Below, piece by piece: positions 34,832 to 43,350 of a DNA stretch of 64,000 bases. Position 1 is the stretch's first letter. Each line of letters begins with the position of its first letter. The stretch comes from Actinomycetospora chiangmaiensis DSM 45062 (lineage in GTDB: Bacteria; Actinomycetota; Actinomycetes; Mycobacteriales; Pseudonocardiaceae). The notes beneath the pieces are model-generated. The model ran no database searches, was not told the origin of the DNA, and saw only the letters and a program-made list of their open reading frames with translations. The DNA is taken from NCBI RefSeq assembly GCF_000379625.1, contig NZ_KB903243.1, positions 124,105 through 188,104 on the forward strand. The letters run 5' to 3'. The translations under genes and the position numbers were made by a program.

Positions 34832-34849
34832 ACTTAGAGCGCTCCAGGC
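34832..34849. promoter_or_regulatory. LacI-type operator, site C (degenerate)
   Basis: ACTTAGAGCGCTCCAGGC shares the core TTAGAGCGCTC with the P450 operator (site B). It lies about 28 bp upstream of the -35 box of the iolE-iolG promoter, so it may link P450 and iol control. Confidence 0.5.
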
Positions 34850-35019
34850 ATGCGCTGACGGCGAGGTGCACGTCGTGCATCCCGGGACGCGCCGGAAGCC
34901 ATGGCCGCTTCCGCAGCTCCCATCGCCAGGAGGCTCGCGGACGCTCCTCCCCCACGAGGGCGTCTCGATCGCGTTCCCGCGACGGCGGGTGCTCCTCATC
35001 CCGCCGTCGGGCCGCGGGG

Positions 35020-36558
35020 TCAGGCGTTGGTGGGGAAGCCGAGGTTCAGCCCGGCGTGGGACGGGTCGAGCCAGCGGGTGGTGATGACCTTGCCGCGGGT
35101 GAAGAAGTGGACGCCCTCGGTGCCGTGGGCGTGGGTGTCGCCGAACAGCGAGTTCTTCCAGCCGCCGAAGGAGTAGTAGGCCATCGGCACCGGGACCGGC
35201 ACGTTCACGCCGATCATCCCGACCTCGACCTCGTTCTGGAACCGCCGTGCCGCGCCGCCGTCGTTGGTGAAGATCGCGGTGCCGTTGCCGTACGGGTTGG
35301 CGTTGATCAGGTCGACGGCCTCGGTGTAGGAGTCGACGCGCACGACGCTGAGCACCGGGCCGAAGATCTCGTCGGTGTAGACGGACATGTCGGTGCCGAC
35401 GTGGTCGAGCAGCGTCGGGCCGACGAAGAAACCCTGCCCGTCGGCGTCGAACTCGCCGTTGCGCCCGTCGACCACGACCGTCGCGCCCTCGCGCTCGCCC
35501 GCGTCGACGTAGCCGGAGACCCGGTCCTGGGCCGCCTTCGTCACCAGCGGGCCCATGTCGCAGGACCGGCGTCCGTCGCCAGTGCGCAGCCCGCGGGCCC
35601 GCTCGGCGATCTTCCCGACCAGGGTGTCCGCGCAGTCGCCGACCGCGACGAGCGCCGAGATGGCCATGCAGCGCTCCCCCGCGGAGCCGAAGCCGGCGTT
35701 GACGGCCTGGTCGGCGGCGAGGTCGAGGTCGGCGTCGGGCAGCACCACCATGTGGTTCTTCGCGCCGCCGAGGGCCTGGACGCGCTTGCCGTGCGCGGTG
35801 CCGGTCTCGTAGATGTACCGGGCGATCGGGGTGGAGCCGACGAAGCTGATCGACCTGACGTCGGGGCTGGTGAGCAGCCCGTCGACGGCGACCTTGTCGC
35901 CGTTGACGACGTTGAACACGCCGTCGGGCAGCCCGGCCTCCCGCCACAGCTCGGCCATCCACAGCGCCGCCGACGGGACCTTCTCGCTCGGCTTGAGCAC
36001 GACCGTGTTGCCCGCCGCGATCGCGATCGGGAAGAACCACATCGGCACCATCGCCGGGAAGTTGAACGGCGAGATGATCCCGACGACCCCGAGCGGCTGG
36101 CGGACCGAGTGCACGTCGACACCGGTCGAGGCGTTCTCCGTCGACCCGCCCTTGAGCAGGTGCGGCATGCCGCAGGCGAACTCCACGACCTCCTGGCCGC
36201 GGGCGACCTCCCCGGCGGCGTCGGAGAGGACCTTGCCGTGCTCGGCGGTGATGAGCTCCGCGAGCTCACCCGCCCGGGCGTTCAGCAGCTCCCGGAACCG
36301 GAAGAGGATCGAGGTGCGCCGCGCCAGCGAGGTGTCCCGCCACGCAGGGAAGGCCGCCCTCGCCGCCGCGACCGCGTCGAGGACCTCCTCGGCCGAGGCG
36401 AACGGCACCCGCGCACTCACCTCACCGGTGGCGGGGTTCGTGACGTCGCCGTAGATCCCGCTGCCACCGGGGGTGGCCCGGCCGCCGATCCAGTGGGTGA
36501 GTTCCGGGACGCCGCCGTCGGTGGGGGTGGTGGCGGTCTCGTCCAGCGTGCTGGTCAT
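35020..36558 (-). CDS. iolA: Methylmalonate-semialdehyde / malonate-semialdehyde dehydrogenase (CoA-acylating)
   Basis: 512 residues, the usual MmsA/IolA length. Typical blocks are GVVGIISPFNFPAMVPMWF, VLKPSEKVPS, VQALGGAKNHMVVLPDADL, the nucleophile GSAGERCMAIS and PVPMAYYSFGGWKNSLFGD. It converts malonate semialdehyde plus CoA and NAD to acetyl-CoA at the end of inositol breakdown. ATG 36558 follows CGGAGA. It is the last gene of the iolC-to-iolA transcript, 15 bp after iolD. Confidence 0.95.
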   Translation of the reverse strand: MTSTLDETATTPTDGGVPELTHWIGGRATPGGSGIYGDVTNPATGEVSARVPFASAEEVLDAVAAARAAFPAWRDTSLARRTSILFRFRELLNARAGELAELITAEHGKVLSDAAGEVARGQEVVEFACGMPHLLKGGSTENASTGVDVHSVRQPLGVVGIISPFNFPAMVPMWFFPIAIAAGNTVVLKPSEKVPSAALWMAELWREAGLPDGVFNVVNGDKVAVDGLLTSPDVRSISFVGSTPIARYIYETGTAHGKRVQALGGAKNHMVVLPDADLDLAADQAVNAGFGSAGERCMAISALVAVGDCADTLVGKIAERARGLRTGDGRRSCDMGPLVTKAAQDRVSGYVDAGEREGATVVVDGRNGEFDADGQGFFVGPTLLDHVGTDMSVYTDEIFGPVLSVVRVDSYTEAVDLINANPYGNGTAIFTNDGGAARRFQNEVEVGMIGVNVPVPVPMAYYSFGGWKNSLFGDTHAHGTEGVHFFTRGKVITTRWLDPSHAGLNLGFPTNA

Positions 36559-36572
36559 CTCGTATCTCCGAA

Positions 36573-38486
36573 TCAGTGCTTCTCGGCGGGCGCGAGGAAG
36601 GGCCGCTGCCTCGCCTTGTTGGCGTCGTAGGTGGCTCGGGCGGACCGGGTGGAGGCGAGCGTGGCGGTCTCGCTGACCGGTACGTCCCACCAGGACCGAG
36701 AGTCGGGTGCCCCGATCAGCGGGTCCGTCTCCACGTGGATGACCGATGCGTGGTCCTCGGCCTTCGCCGCGGTCACCGCTGCGGCGAACTCGTCCGCCGT
36801 GCGGACGCGGCGGACCGGCACGCCCAGCGACTCGGCGTTCGCGGCCAGGTCGACCGGCAGGTGCGGGCCGTCGAGCCGACCCGACGACGTGCGGTAGCGG
36901 TAGCTCGTGCCGAACCGCTGCGAGCCGAGCGACTCGGAGAGGGCGCCGATCGAGGCGAAGCCGTGGTTCTGGACGAGCACCACGATGACCTTGAGGTCCT
37001 CCTGCACGGCGGTGACCAGCTCGGTGGCCATCATCAGGTAGGAACCGTCGCCGACCAGGACGAACACGTCGCGGTCGGGCGACCCGAGGGCGACGCCGAG
37101 GCCTCCCGCCACCTCGTAGCCCATGCAGGAGTAGCCGTACTCGACGTGATAGCCCTTCGGGTCCCGCGTCTGCCACAGCTTGTGCAGGTCGCCGGGCATG
37201 GAGCCCGCGGCGCACACCACGACGTCGCGGGGGTCGGACAGGTCGTTGACCATGCCGAGGACCTCGCCCTGTGTCAGCAGGCCGTCGGCACCGGCCGGGG
37301 TCTCCGGGTGGTAGGTGGCGTCGACGGTCGCGGCCCACTCCGCGTCCAGGGCGCGGTACCGCTCGACGTAGGACGCGTCGACCGTGTGGCCCTCGAGCGC
37401 AGCGGTCAGTGCCTCCAGCGTCTCGCGCGCGTCGGCCACGACGGCCACGCCCGAGTGCTTCACCGCGTCGATCGGCGCCACGTTCACGTTGACGAAGCGG
37501 ACGTCCGGGTGCGCGAAGGCGGTGCGGCTCGCCGTCGTGAAGTCGGAGTACCGGGTGCCGATCCCGATGACGACGTCGGCGTCCGCGGCGACCGCGTTGG
37601 CCGCGGTGGTGCCCGTGGAGCCGATCGCGCCGAGGCACTGGGGGTGGTCCCACGCGAGCGTGCCCTTGCCGGCCTGCGACTGGCCGACGGGGATGCCGGT
37701 GGCCTCGCAGAACGCGCCGAGGGCCTCGACCGCACCGCTGTAGTGCACGCCGCCGCCGGCGACGACGAGCGGCACGCGCGCGGAGCGGATCACCTCGGCG
37801 GCCCGCGCGACGGCGGACCGCTCCGGGACCGGGCGGGCCACGTGCCAGGTGCGCTCGGCGAACAGCTCGACCGGCCAGTCGTGGGCCTGGGCCTGCACGT
37901 CCTGCGGGAAGCAGACGGTGACGGCGCCGGTCTCGGCCGGGTCGGTGAGCACGCGCATGGCCGAGAGCAGCGCGGCCGGCAGCTGCTCGGGGCGCCACAC
38001 GCGGTCGAAGTACTTCGACACCGGCCGGAAGCAGTCGTTGACCGTCACGTCGCCCGAACCCGGCAGCTCCAGCTCCTGCAGCAGCGGAGAGGCGGCGCGG
38101 TCGGCGAACGTGTCGGCGGGGAGGAGCAGCACCGGCAGCCGGTTGATCGTCGCGAGGGCGGCGCCGGTGACCATGTTGGTGGCGCCCGGGCCGACGCTCG
38201 TCGAGACGGCCCAGGTGCGCAGCCGGTCCTGCGTCCGGGCGTAGGCCACCGCGGTGTGCACCATGGCCTGCTCGTTGCGCCCGAGGACGTATCTGAAGGC
38301 GTCGGGCGCAGCGTCTCCAGCCAGCTCCGCCTGCAGCAGCGCCTGCCCGAGGCCAGCGACGTTGCCGTGGCCGAAGATGCCGAAGCAGCCGGCGAACAGC
38401 TTCTGCCGCACGCCGTCGCGCTCGGAGTACTGCGCGGCGAGGAAGCGCACCGTCGCCTGGGCGACGGTCAGCCGGACGGTCTCCAC
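36573..38486 (-). CDS. iolD: 3D-(3,5/4)-trihydroxycyclohexane-1,2-dione acylhydrolase
   Basis: 637 residues, a ThDP-dependent enzyme of the IolD type. Visible are TVAQATVRFLAAQYSERDG, GRNEQAMVHTAVAYA with the ThDP Glu, the characteristic Cys-rich start KLFAGCFGIFGHGN, and the diphosphate motif LVGDGSYLMMATELVTAVQEDLK, quoted as GDGSYLMMA. It opens the cyclohexanedione ring. The start GTG 38486 shares one base with the iolB stop. Confidence 0.95.
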   Translation of the reverse strand: METVRLTVAQATVRFLAAQYSERDGVRQKLFAGCFGIFGHGNVAGLGQALLQAELAGDAAPDAFRYVLGRNEQAMVHTAVAYARTQDRLRTWAVSTSVGPGATNMVTGAALATINRLPVLLLPADTFADRAASPLLQELELPGSGDVTVNDCFRPVSKYFDRVWRPEQLPAALLSAMRVLTDPAETGAVTVCFPQDVQAQAHDWPVELFAERTWHVARPVPERSAVARAAEVIRSARVPLVVAGGGVHYSGAVEALGAFCEATGIPVGQSQAGKGTLAWDHPQCLGAIGSTGTTAANAVAADADVVIGIGTRYSDFTTASRTAFAHPDVRFVNVNVAPIDAVKHSGVAVVADARETLEALTAALEGHTVDASYVERYRALDAEWAATVDATYHPETPAGADGLLTQGEVLGMVNDLSDPRDVVVCAAGSMPGDLHKLWQTRDPKGYHVEYGYSCMGYEVAGGLGVALGSPDRDVFVLVGDGSYLMMATELVTAVQEDLKVIVVLVQNHGFASIGALSESLGSQRFGTSYRYRTSSGRLDGPHLPVDLAANAESLGVPVRRVRTADEFAAAVTAAKAEDHASVIHVETDPLIGAPDSRSWWDVPVSETATLASTRSARATYDANKARQRPFLAPAEKH

Positions 38487-39388
38487 TACTGGCCTCCCAA
38501 TCGGGCGTCGATGCCCTGGTCCGCCCACGTCTCCCGCACCCACGCCTGCTCGGGGTGGTCGGTGATCCGCCAGGCACGCTCCGGCCCGGGGCCGGCCATG
38601 ACGTTGAGGTAGTACATGTCGTGCCCCGGCGCGGCCATGCACGGTCCGTGCCAGCCGAACGGGACGAGCACGGTGTCGCGGTCGCGGACCTCGACGAGCA
38701 CGTCGATCTCGCCCGCCTCCGAGGTGGACGTGCGGTGGTAGCCGATGCCCGGGGTGCCGTGCGGCGAGGGCGCGATCTCGAAGTAGTAGATCTCCTCGAG
38801 CTCGGACTCGTGCGGGCCCGCCGTGTCGTGCTTGTGCGCCGGGTAGCTCGACCAGTTCCCGTTCGGGGTGATCACCTCGCACGCGATCAACGAGGCGGTC
38901 TCGAACACCCCGACGGTGCCGAAGTTGCGAACCTGCCGGCTGGCCTGCCCGGCGCCGCGCAGCTCGACCGGCACGTCGGCGGCGGGCGCGTAGCGGAACG
39001 GGAGCTGCCGGTCGGTGCGGGCACCGGTGAGCGCGAAGCGTCCCTCGCCGCGCACCGTGACCTCGGCGTCGACCGGGAGGTAGACGACGTCGGTGGCGCC
39101 GGCGAACACGCTCGACCGGCCCTGCAGCTCGAACGTCGTGCCTCCGAGGGTGACCGCGCCCGACGCCCGGCCCCTCCCCGTCGCTCCGCTCGCCCCACCG
39201 AGCGGGACGACGAACATCTCCTCACCCGCCGTCGCGACCCTCCGCTCCTCGCCGCGGGCGAGCGTGAGGATGCGCAACGAGGAGTGGCTCCAGCCGGCGA
39301 CCTCGGGCGTGATCAGGGTGTCGAAGCCGTCGGCGGCGGTGCTTCCCGACGGGAGGTGGAGCTCGTTGCCGAGGACGGTGCGGGTCAT
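38486..39388 (-). CDS. iolB: 5-deoxy-glucuronate isomerase
   Basis: 300 residues, a bicupin. Conserved metal-site stretches are SYPAHKHD and ESELEEIYYFEI, then GYHRTSTSE, FGWHGPCMAAPGHDMYYLNVMAGP. It isomerises 5-deoxy-glucuronate to 2-deoxy-5-keto-gluconate, the IolC substrate. Residues around 65-72 (SGATGRGRA) are encoded by a GC-rich 21-mer that also occurs, inverted, inside iolC; it may be a small in-frame insertion. ATGA overlap with the aldolase gene. Confidence 0.93.
   Translation of the reverse strand: MTRTVLGNELHLPSGSTAADGFDTLITPEVAGWSHSSLRILTLARGEERRVATAGEEMFVVPLGGASGATGRGRASGAVTLGGTTFELQGRSSVFAGATDVVYLPVDAEVTVRGEGRFALTGARTDRQLPFRYAPAADVPVELRGAGQASRQVRNFGTVGVFETASLIACEVITPNGNWSSYPAHKHDTAGPHESELEEIYYFEIAPSPHGTPGIGYHRTSTSEAGEIDVLVEVRDRDTVLVPFGWHGPCMAAPGHDMYYLNVMAGPGPERAWRITDHPEQAWVRETWADQGIDARLGGQ
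39176..39196 (-). repeat. GC-rich 21-mer inside iolB
   Basis: An exact 21-nt copy, with core GGGCGAGCGGAGCGACGGG, of the sequence at 40324 in the opposite orientation. A near copy lies at about 4949-4968 in the CoA-transferase gene. In-frame and between conserved blocks of IolB. Confidence 0.7.
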
Positions 39389-40290
39389 GCCGCGGCCTCC
39401 TTCGGCGGCCGGACGAGCGACACGGCGGTGTCGACGGCGGCCGCGACGTCGTCGTCGGGCGGGTAGAGCAGGGAGCGGCCGACGACGAGCCCACGGACCC
39501 CGGGGAGCGCGAGGGCACGGGCCCACGAGGCGTAGGTGTCGTCGGGGTGGCCGGCCGGGTCGCCGCCGAGGAGCAGCGTCGGCAGCGTCGTCGCCGCCAT
39601 GACCCGCTCCATGTCGTCGATCACGGGCAGCTTGAGCCAGGTGTAGGCGCTGGAGGCGCCGAGACCCTGCCCGATGTGCACGGAGCGGATGACGGCTTCG
39701 GGCGACAGGTCGTTGACCACGCGGCCGTCGACCCGGCGCGAGATGAAGGGCTCGACCATCGCGACGATGCCGGCGCGGTTGGCCTCGCTGACGACCTGCG
39801 CGCAGGTCTCGAGGGTGACCACGGTCGCGGGGTCGGCGAGGTCGATGCGGGTGAGCATCTTGATGGCCTCGAAGCCCGCGTCGACGGTGGCGGCCACGTC
39901 GTAGCCGGTGAGCCGGTCGTCCATCTCGAACGCCGAGCCGGCCAGGCCGCCGCGGTTCATCGAGGAGACCACGACCTTGTCCTCGAGCGCCCCGAGCAGG
40001 AGCAGGTCCTCGAGGACGTCGGCGGTGCCCAGGACCCCGTCGACGCCGGGGCGGGCGAGCGCGGTGACCAGCCGGTCGAGCAGCTCGGGGCGGCTCTCCA
40101 TCGCGTCGGGGTTGCCGCGCACCGACAGCGCGCCGCGGGCGGGGTGGTCGGCCGCGACCAGCATGAGCCGGCGGTCGGTGGGCAGGAACGGCTGGCGCGC
40201 CCGAGCGGCGAGCAGCGCGCCGACGCGGCCCGGGTCGTGCGCCCGGACGTCGCGGAGCTCCGCGAGGTCGGACACGAAGGAGGGGGTCAC
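39385..40290 (-). CDS. Class I-type aldolase (Cgl0158-like), functional IolJ candidate
   Basis: 301 residues of a TIM-barrel aldolase family found in actinobacterial iol operons. Blocks include LMLVAADHPARGALSV, DGVLGTADVLEDLLLLGAL, VVSSMNRGGLAGSAFEMDDR, YTWLKLPVI with a Lys suited to a Schiff base, and VRGLVVGRSLLYPPDDD. It would split 2-deoxy-5-keto-gluconate 6-phosphate into dihydroxyacetone phosphate and malonate semialdehyde. It sits between iolC and iolB with 4-bp overlaps, where a fused or separate aldolase is expected. Confidence 0.88.
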   Translation of the reverse strand: MTPSFVSDLAELRDVRAHDPGRVGALLAARARQPFLPTDRRLMLVAADHPARGALSVRGNPDAMESRPELLDRLVTALARPGVDGVLGTADVLEDLLLLGALEDKVVVSSMNRGGLAGSAFEMDDRLTGYDVAATVDAGFEAIKMLTRIDLADPATVVTLETCAQVVSEANRAGIVAMVEPFISRRVDGRVVNDLSPEAVIRSVHIGQGLGASSAYTWLKLPVIDDMERVMAATTLPTLLLGGDPAGHPDDTYASWARALALPGVRGLVVGRSLLYPPDDDVAAAVDTAVSLVRPPKEAAA

Positions 40291-41294
40291 GGGGTCACCG
40301 GGTTCTCGTTCGGGTCGCCGGCAGGGGCGAGCGGAGCGACGGGGTTCTGCTCCGCGAGGAGGGTGTCGATCTCGGCCGGCGTCGGCATGGCGGTGGAGCA
40401 CTCGAGGCGCGAGGCGACGATCGCCCCGGCCGCGTTGGCGCGGTGCAGGACCTCGGCGAGCGGCCAGCCCGCGAGCAGACCGTGGGCCAGCGAGCCCCCG
40501 AAGCTGTCGCCGGCGCCGAGGCCGTTGTAGGGGGTGATGTCGAGCGGCGGGGAGACCACCCGCTCCGTCCGGGTCTTGGCGAGCACGCCCCTGGGCCCCT
40601 GCTTGACCACGGCGAGCGTCACCCCGGCGTCGAGCAACGCGTCGGCCGCCCGGTCCGGGTCGGTCTCGTCGACGGCGACCTCGCACTCCTCGCGGTTCCC
40701 GACCGTCACCGTCACCTGGCCCAGGATCTTCTGGATCTCGGCGCGGGCCTGCTCCGGGGACTCCCAGAACATCGGCCGGTAGTCCAGGTCGAGCACGGTG
40801 CGGCCGGGGCCACGGGCGGCGAGCGCCTCGTGGTGCGCCGAGCGCGAGGGCTCCTCGGACAGCCCGGTGACCGAGAGCCACAGGAGGTCGGTGCCCGCGA
40901 TGGCGTCGCGGTCGAGGTCCGCAGGACGCACCTGCAGGTCCGGCGCGGTGGGCTTCCGGTAGAAGTACAGCGGGAAGTCGTCCGGCGGGAAGATCTCGCA
41001 GAAGGTGACGGGCGTGGCGTACTCGGTGTTCGTGACGACGTACCGGTCGTCCACCCCGAGCCGGTTCAGCTCCCGGCGCACGTAGCGGCCGAACGGGTCG
41101 TCCCCGACGCCGGTGATGATCGCGGCGCGGCGCCCGAGCCGGGCCGCGGCCACCGCGACGTTGGCGGTGGTCCCCCCGAGGAACTTGCCGAACGAGGTGA
41201 CGTCCTCGAGCCCGACCCCGACCTGCAGGGGGTAGATGTCCACCCCGGCCCGGCCGAACGTCAGGACCTCGGGCGGCTCGACGGAGGCGTTCAT
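40287..41294 (-). CDS. iolC: 5-dehydro-2-deoxygluconokinase
   Basis: 335 residues, PfkB family. Typical blocks are LTFGRAGVDIYPLQVGVGLE, SFGKFLGGTTANVAVAAARLG, YFYRKPTAPDLQ and the anion-hole/catalytic motif NGLGAGDSFGG. It phosphorylates 2-deoxy-5-keto-gluconate. First gene of the five-gene iolC-aldolase-iolB-iolD-iolA transcript; ATG 41294 follows GAGAGGG. The C-terminal tail (APLAPAGDPNENP) includes the GC-rich 21-mer. Confidence 0.94.
   Translation of the reverse strand: MNASVEPPEVLTFGRAGVDIYPLQVGVGLEDVTSFGKFLGGTTANVAVAAARLGRRAAIITGVGDDPFGRYVRRELNRLGVDDRYVVTNTEYATPVTFCEIFPPDDFPLYFYRKPTAPDLQVRPADLDRDAIAGTDLLWLSVTGLSEEPSRSAHHEALAARGPGRTVLDLDYRPMFWESPEQARAEIQKILGQVTVTVGNREECEVAVDETDPDRAADALLDAGVTLAVVKQGPRGVLAKTRTERVVSPPLDITPYNGLGAGDSFGGSLAHGLLAGWPLAEVLHRANAAGAIVASRLECSTAMPTPAEIDTLLAEQNPVAPLAPAGDPNENPVTP
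40324..40344 (+). repeat. GC-rich 21-mer inside iolC
   Basis: Exact copy, inverted, of the 21-mer at 39176 in iolB. It encodes part of the C-terminal tail of IolC, outside the kinase fold. Confidence 0.7.
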
Positions 41295-41343
41295 GATGGC
41301 CCTCTCGGTGCTTCGTCGCGGCGGGTTCCGGCGTCAGGAGCGA

Positions 41344-41387
41344 ACGGTAGGCCGGGCCACCGACAACGTCAATACTTTGTACAGACA
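41344..41387 (-). promoter_or_regulatory. iolC operon promoter with shared inositol element
   Basis: On the minus strand TGTCTGTACAAAGTATTGAC (41387-41368) merges with the -35 TTGACG. After 17 nt comes TACCGT (41349-41344). The gap also serves the divergent GntR gene, so the element can control both. Confidence 0.72.
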
Positions 41388-41423
41388 TGATGACAATAGG
41401 ACGTGGAGCGTTATGCTCGCGCC

Positions 41424-42179
41424 ATGGCCACCCGCTCCGAGGCCGTCCCGCTGGACGTGCGGCTCGACCGGACCAGCCCCGTGCCGCTCTACCACCAGCT
41501 CGCCCAGGCGATCGAGGGCAAGATCGTCTCCGGAGAGCTGCGGCCCGGCGACCGGATCGAGAACGAGCTGGCCCTCACCGAGCGGCTCGGCCTCGCGCGG
41601 CCGACCGCGCGGCAGGCCATCCAGGAACTGGTCCGCAAGGGCATGCTCGTGCGGCGCCGGGGGCTCGGCACGCAGGTCACCCGCCCCGCGATCCACCGCG
41701 ACGTCCGGCTGTCGTCGCTCCACGAGGACCTCACGACGGCGGGTCGCTCGCCGCGGACCCGGCTGCTCTCCGCCGACACCGTGCCCGCGTCGTCGCTCGG
41801 GCTCGCCGAGGTGCTGCCGCCCGACGAGACGATGCAGCGCATCCGCCGGCTCCGCTCCGCCGACGACGAGCCGCTCGCCGTCATGACGAACTACCTGCCC
41901 GAGCCGGTGCGCCTCACCGAGGACGACCTCGCCGAGCTCACCGTCACCGGCCTCTACGATCTGCTGCGCGCCCGCGGCGTGCAGATCGCCATCGCCCGCC
42001 AGACGATCGGCGCCCGCCTGGCGACCGACGAGGAGGCGTCGCTGCTCGAGCAGGAGACGCCGCTGGCCTGCGTCACGGCCGAGATGCTCGTGTACGACGA
42101 CGCCGGGGCCCTGGTCGAGGTCGGGCGCCACCTCTACCGCGCCGACCGGTACACGGTGGAGACGTCGGTCGTCGTCTAG
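41424..42179 (+). CDS. GntR/UTRA regulator divergent from the iolC operon
   Basis: 251 residues from ATG 41424 (a GTG at 41403 is possible). The winged helix is ENELALTERLGLARPTARQAIQELVRKGMLVRR in the usual place, quoted as ERLGLARPTARQAIQEL. An UTRA domain follows, ending LVEVGRHLYRADRYTVE. It is a paralog of the GntR at 15526; both lie beside promoters with the TGTC..ACAAAG element, which contains TGTACA, a half-site often bound by HutC-type GntR proteins. Likely the repressor of iol genes, released by an inositol catabolite. Confidence 0.9.
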   Translation: MATRSEAVPLDVRLDRTSPVPLYHQLAQAIEGKIVSGELRPGDRIENELALTERLGLARPTARQAIQELVRKGMLVRRRGLGTQVTRPAIHRDVRLSSLHEDLTTAGRSPRTRLLSADTVPASSLGLAEVLPPDETMQRIRRLRSADDEPLAVMTNYLPEPVRLTEDDLAELTVTGLYDLLRARGVQIAIARQTIGARLATDEEASLLEQETPLACVTAEMLVYDDAGALVEVGRHLYRADRYTVETSVVV

Positions 42180-42344
42180 GTGGCTCCACCCCGTCAGTAC
42201 TTTTCCGTGCCCTGGCACGGACGCACACAGGGGCGTGGCGCACCGGTACGCTCGCGCTCGCTCGGAGTGCGGCGTCGGAACGCTCCGGGTGTCGCCGGTG
42301 GCGGCTCCCCGTGGCGCGTCCGATCGTGCTGCGCGAGGAGCGTC

Positions 42345-42719
42345 ATGACCACCTGGTTCGAAGGCCTGAGTCTGCCCGTCACCGACCTGGAGCGGTCCGT
42401 CCGCTTCTACGGGTCGCTCGGCTTCGTCGAGGAGATTCGCAACGGCGGGTTCGCGCTGCTGCGCTTCGACGGCGCGACGCTCGGACTGCTCGAGGCCCGT
42501 GCTGCCGTGGGCCGGCTCGGCGCCGCCGCGGCCCTCGTGCAGGTCGAGCTCGGGACGGACGATCTCGACGGCCGCTACGCCGAGCTCGTCGCCGCGGGCA
42601 TCGAGGTCCGTGTACCGCCCCGCGACCGGGGCTTCGAGCGCTCGATGCAGCTCCGCGATCCCGACGGGTTCACCGTCGAGTTCGCCGAGGGCGTCCGCGG
42701 CCACAACGCGACGCGCTGA
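42345..42719 (+). CDS. VOC-family (glyoxalase/bleomycin-resistance-like) protein
   Basis: 124 residues, one VOC unit of paired beta-alpha-beta-beta-beta modules: LSLPVTDLERSVRFYGSLGF, then LVQVELGTDDLDGRYAELVAAGIEV and the end MQLRDPDGFTVEFAEG. The start ATG 42345 has a GAGGAG site. Function unknown; such proteins can be isomerases, dioxygenases or binding proteins. Confidence 0.85.
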   Translation: MTTWFEGLSLPVTDLERSVRFYGSLGFVEEIRNGGFALLRFDGATLGLLEARAAVGRLGAAAALVQVELGTDDLDGRYAELVAAGIEVRVPPRDRGFERSMQLRDPDGFTVEFAEGVRGHNATR

Positions 42720-42734
42720 TCTCCGCGTCCCCGG

Positions 42735-42770
42735 TCAGCGCAGGGACAGCTGCTGACGGTTCCGGCCCTC
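42735..42770 (-). repeat. Short duplicate of the LysM gene 3' end
   Basis: On the minus strand this reads EGRNRQQLSLR and a stop, similar to the true LysM end (IVPGQQLSLQ-stop). GCAGGGACAGCTGCTG occurs at both places, 150 bp apart. It looks like a small tandem duplication remnant. Confidence 0.4.
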
Positions 42771-42881
42771 CTCGGAGGGGCGCACCGGGCCGAGCCACCT
42801 CGAAGATCTCATCCCGCCGCGCGAAGTGATCGATGAGCGACCACGTCGCGCGGCTCGACCAGTTCTTGCTCGGCGAACAGG

Positions 42882-43247
42882 TCACTGCAGGGACAGCTGC
42901 TGGCCGGGGACGATCAGGTTCGGGTTCGCGATGTCGTTGCGCGCTGCGAGCGATCCGGGGTTCACGCCGTTGCGCGCGGCGATGGAGGACAGGGTGTCGC
43001 CGGATCGGACCGTGTAGGTGCCGGCCCCTGATCCGGACGAACTCGCGCCCGACACCGACACCGACGCCGACCCCGACGACCCGCCACTCGGCGCGACGCC
43101 CCGCACGAACTGGATCAGGCTCGTCCCCGCCGACTGCAGGGCGTTGCCCCCGCTGCGGACCATCGCCGCCGAGGTCAGCGGCTGGGAGATGATCGCGTAG
43201 AGCACGAGCAGCCCCACCAGGATGCCGACCACCCGCCCGAGGCTCAC
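42882..43247 (-). CDS. Membrane-anchored LysM-domain protein
   Basis: About 121 residues from GTG 43247. One N-terminal membrane segment (VVGILVGLLVLYAIIS) is followed by a Ser/Gly-rich linker and a C-terminal LysM domain: GTYTVRSGDTLSSIAARNGV ... NPNLIVPGQQLSL. LysM binds peptidoglycan, so the protein probably sits in the cell envelope with LysM outside. No catalytic domain. The start is uncertain because no strong ribosome site is seen. Confidence 0.8.
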   Translation of the reverse strand: MSLGRVVGILVGLLVLYAIISQPLTSAAMVRSGGNALQSAGTSLIQFVRGVAPSGGSSGSASVSVSGASSSGSGAGTYTVRSGDTLSSIAARNGVNPGSLAARNDIANPNLIVPGQQLSLQ

Positions 43248-43350
43248 CCCATGATGGTGCGAGCCCCACGCGGGTCGCGCGAGCAGGGAACCGATCCGCC
43301 CCTCGATGGTCGGAACGACCGGCGCCGACCGGCCCTCACTGTTGGGCTGT

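Larger units (their letters stand above)
34722..35019. other. Regulatory intergenic region of the iol locus
   Basis: It holds the promoter of the iolE-iolG unit, the shared inositol element and a LacI-type site. Between 34850 and 35019, after the iolA stop, no gene and no clear hairpin were seen. Confidence 0.6.

Noticed and set aside
35020-38577. A continuous 1185-residue minus-strand frame covering iolA and much of iolD
   Set aside because: Only the first-downstream part from 36558 to 35020 has protein character (IolA). The upstream part is an out-of-frame shadow of iolD.
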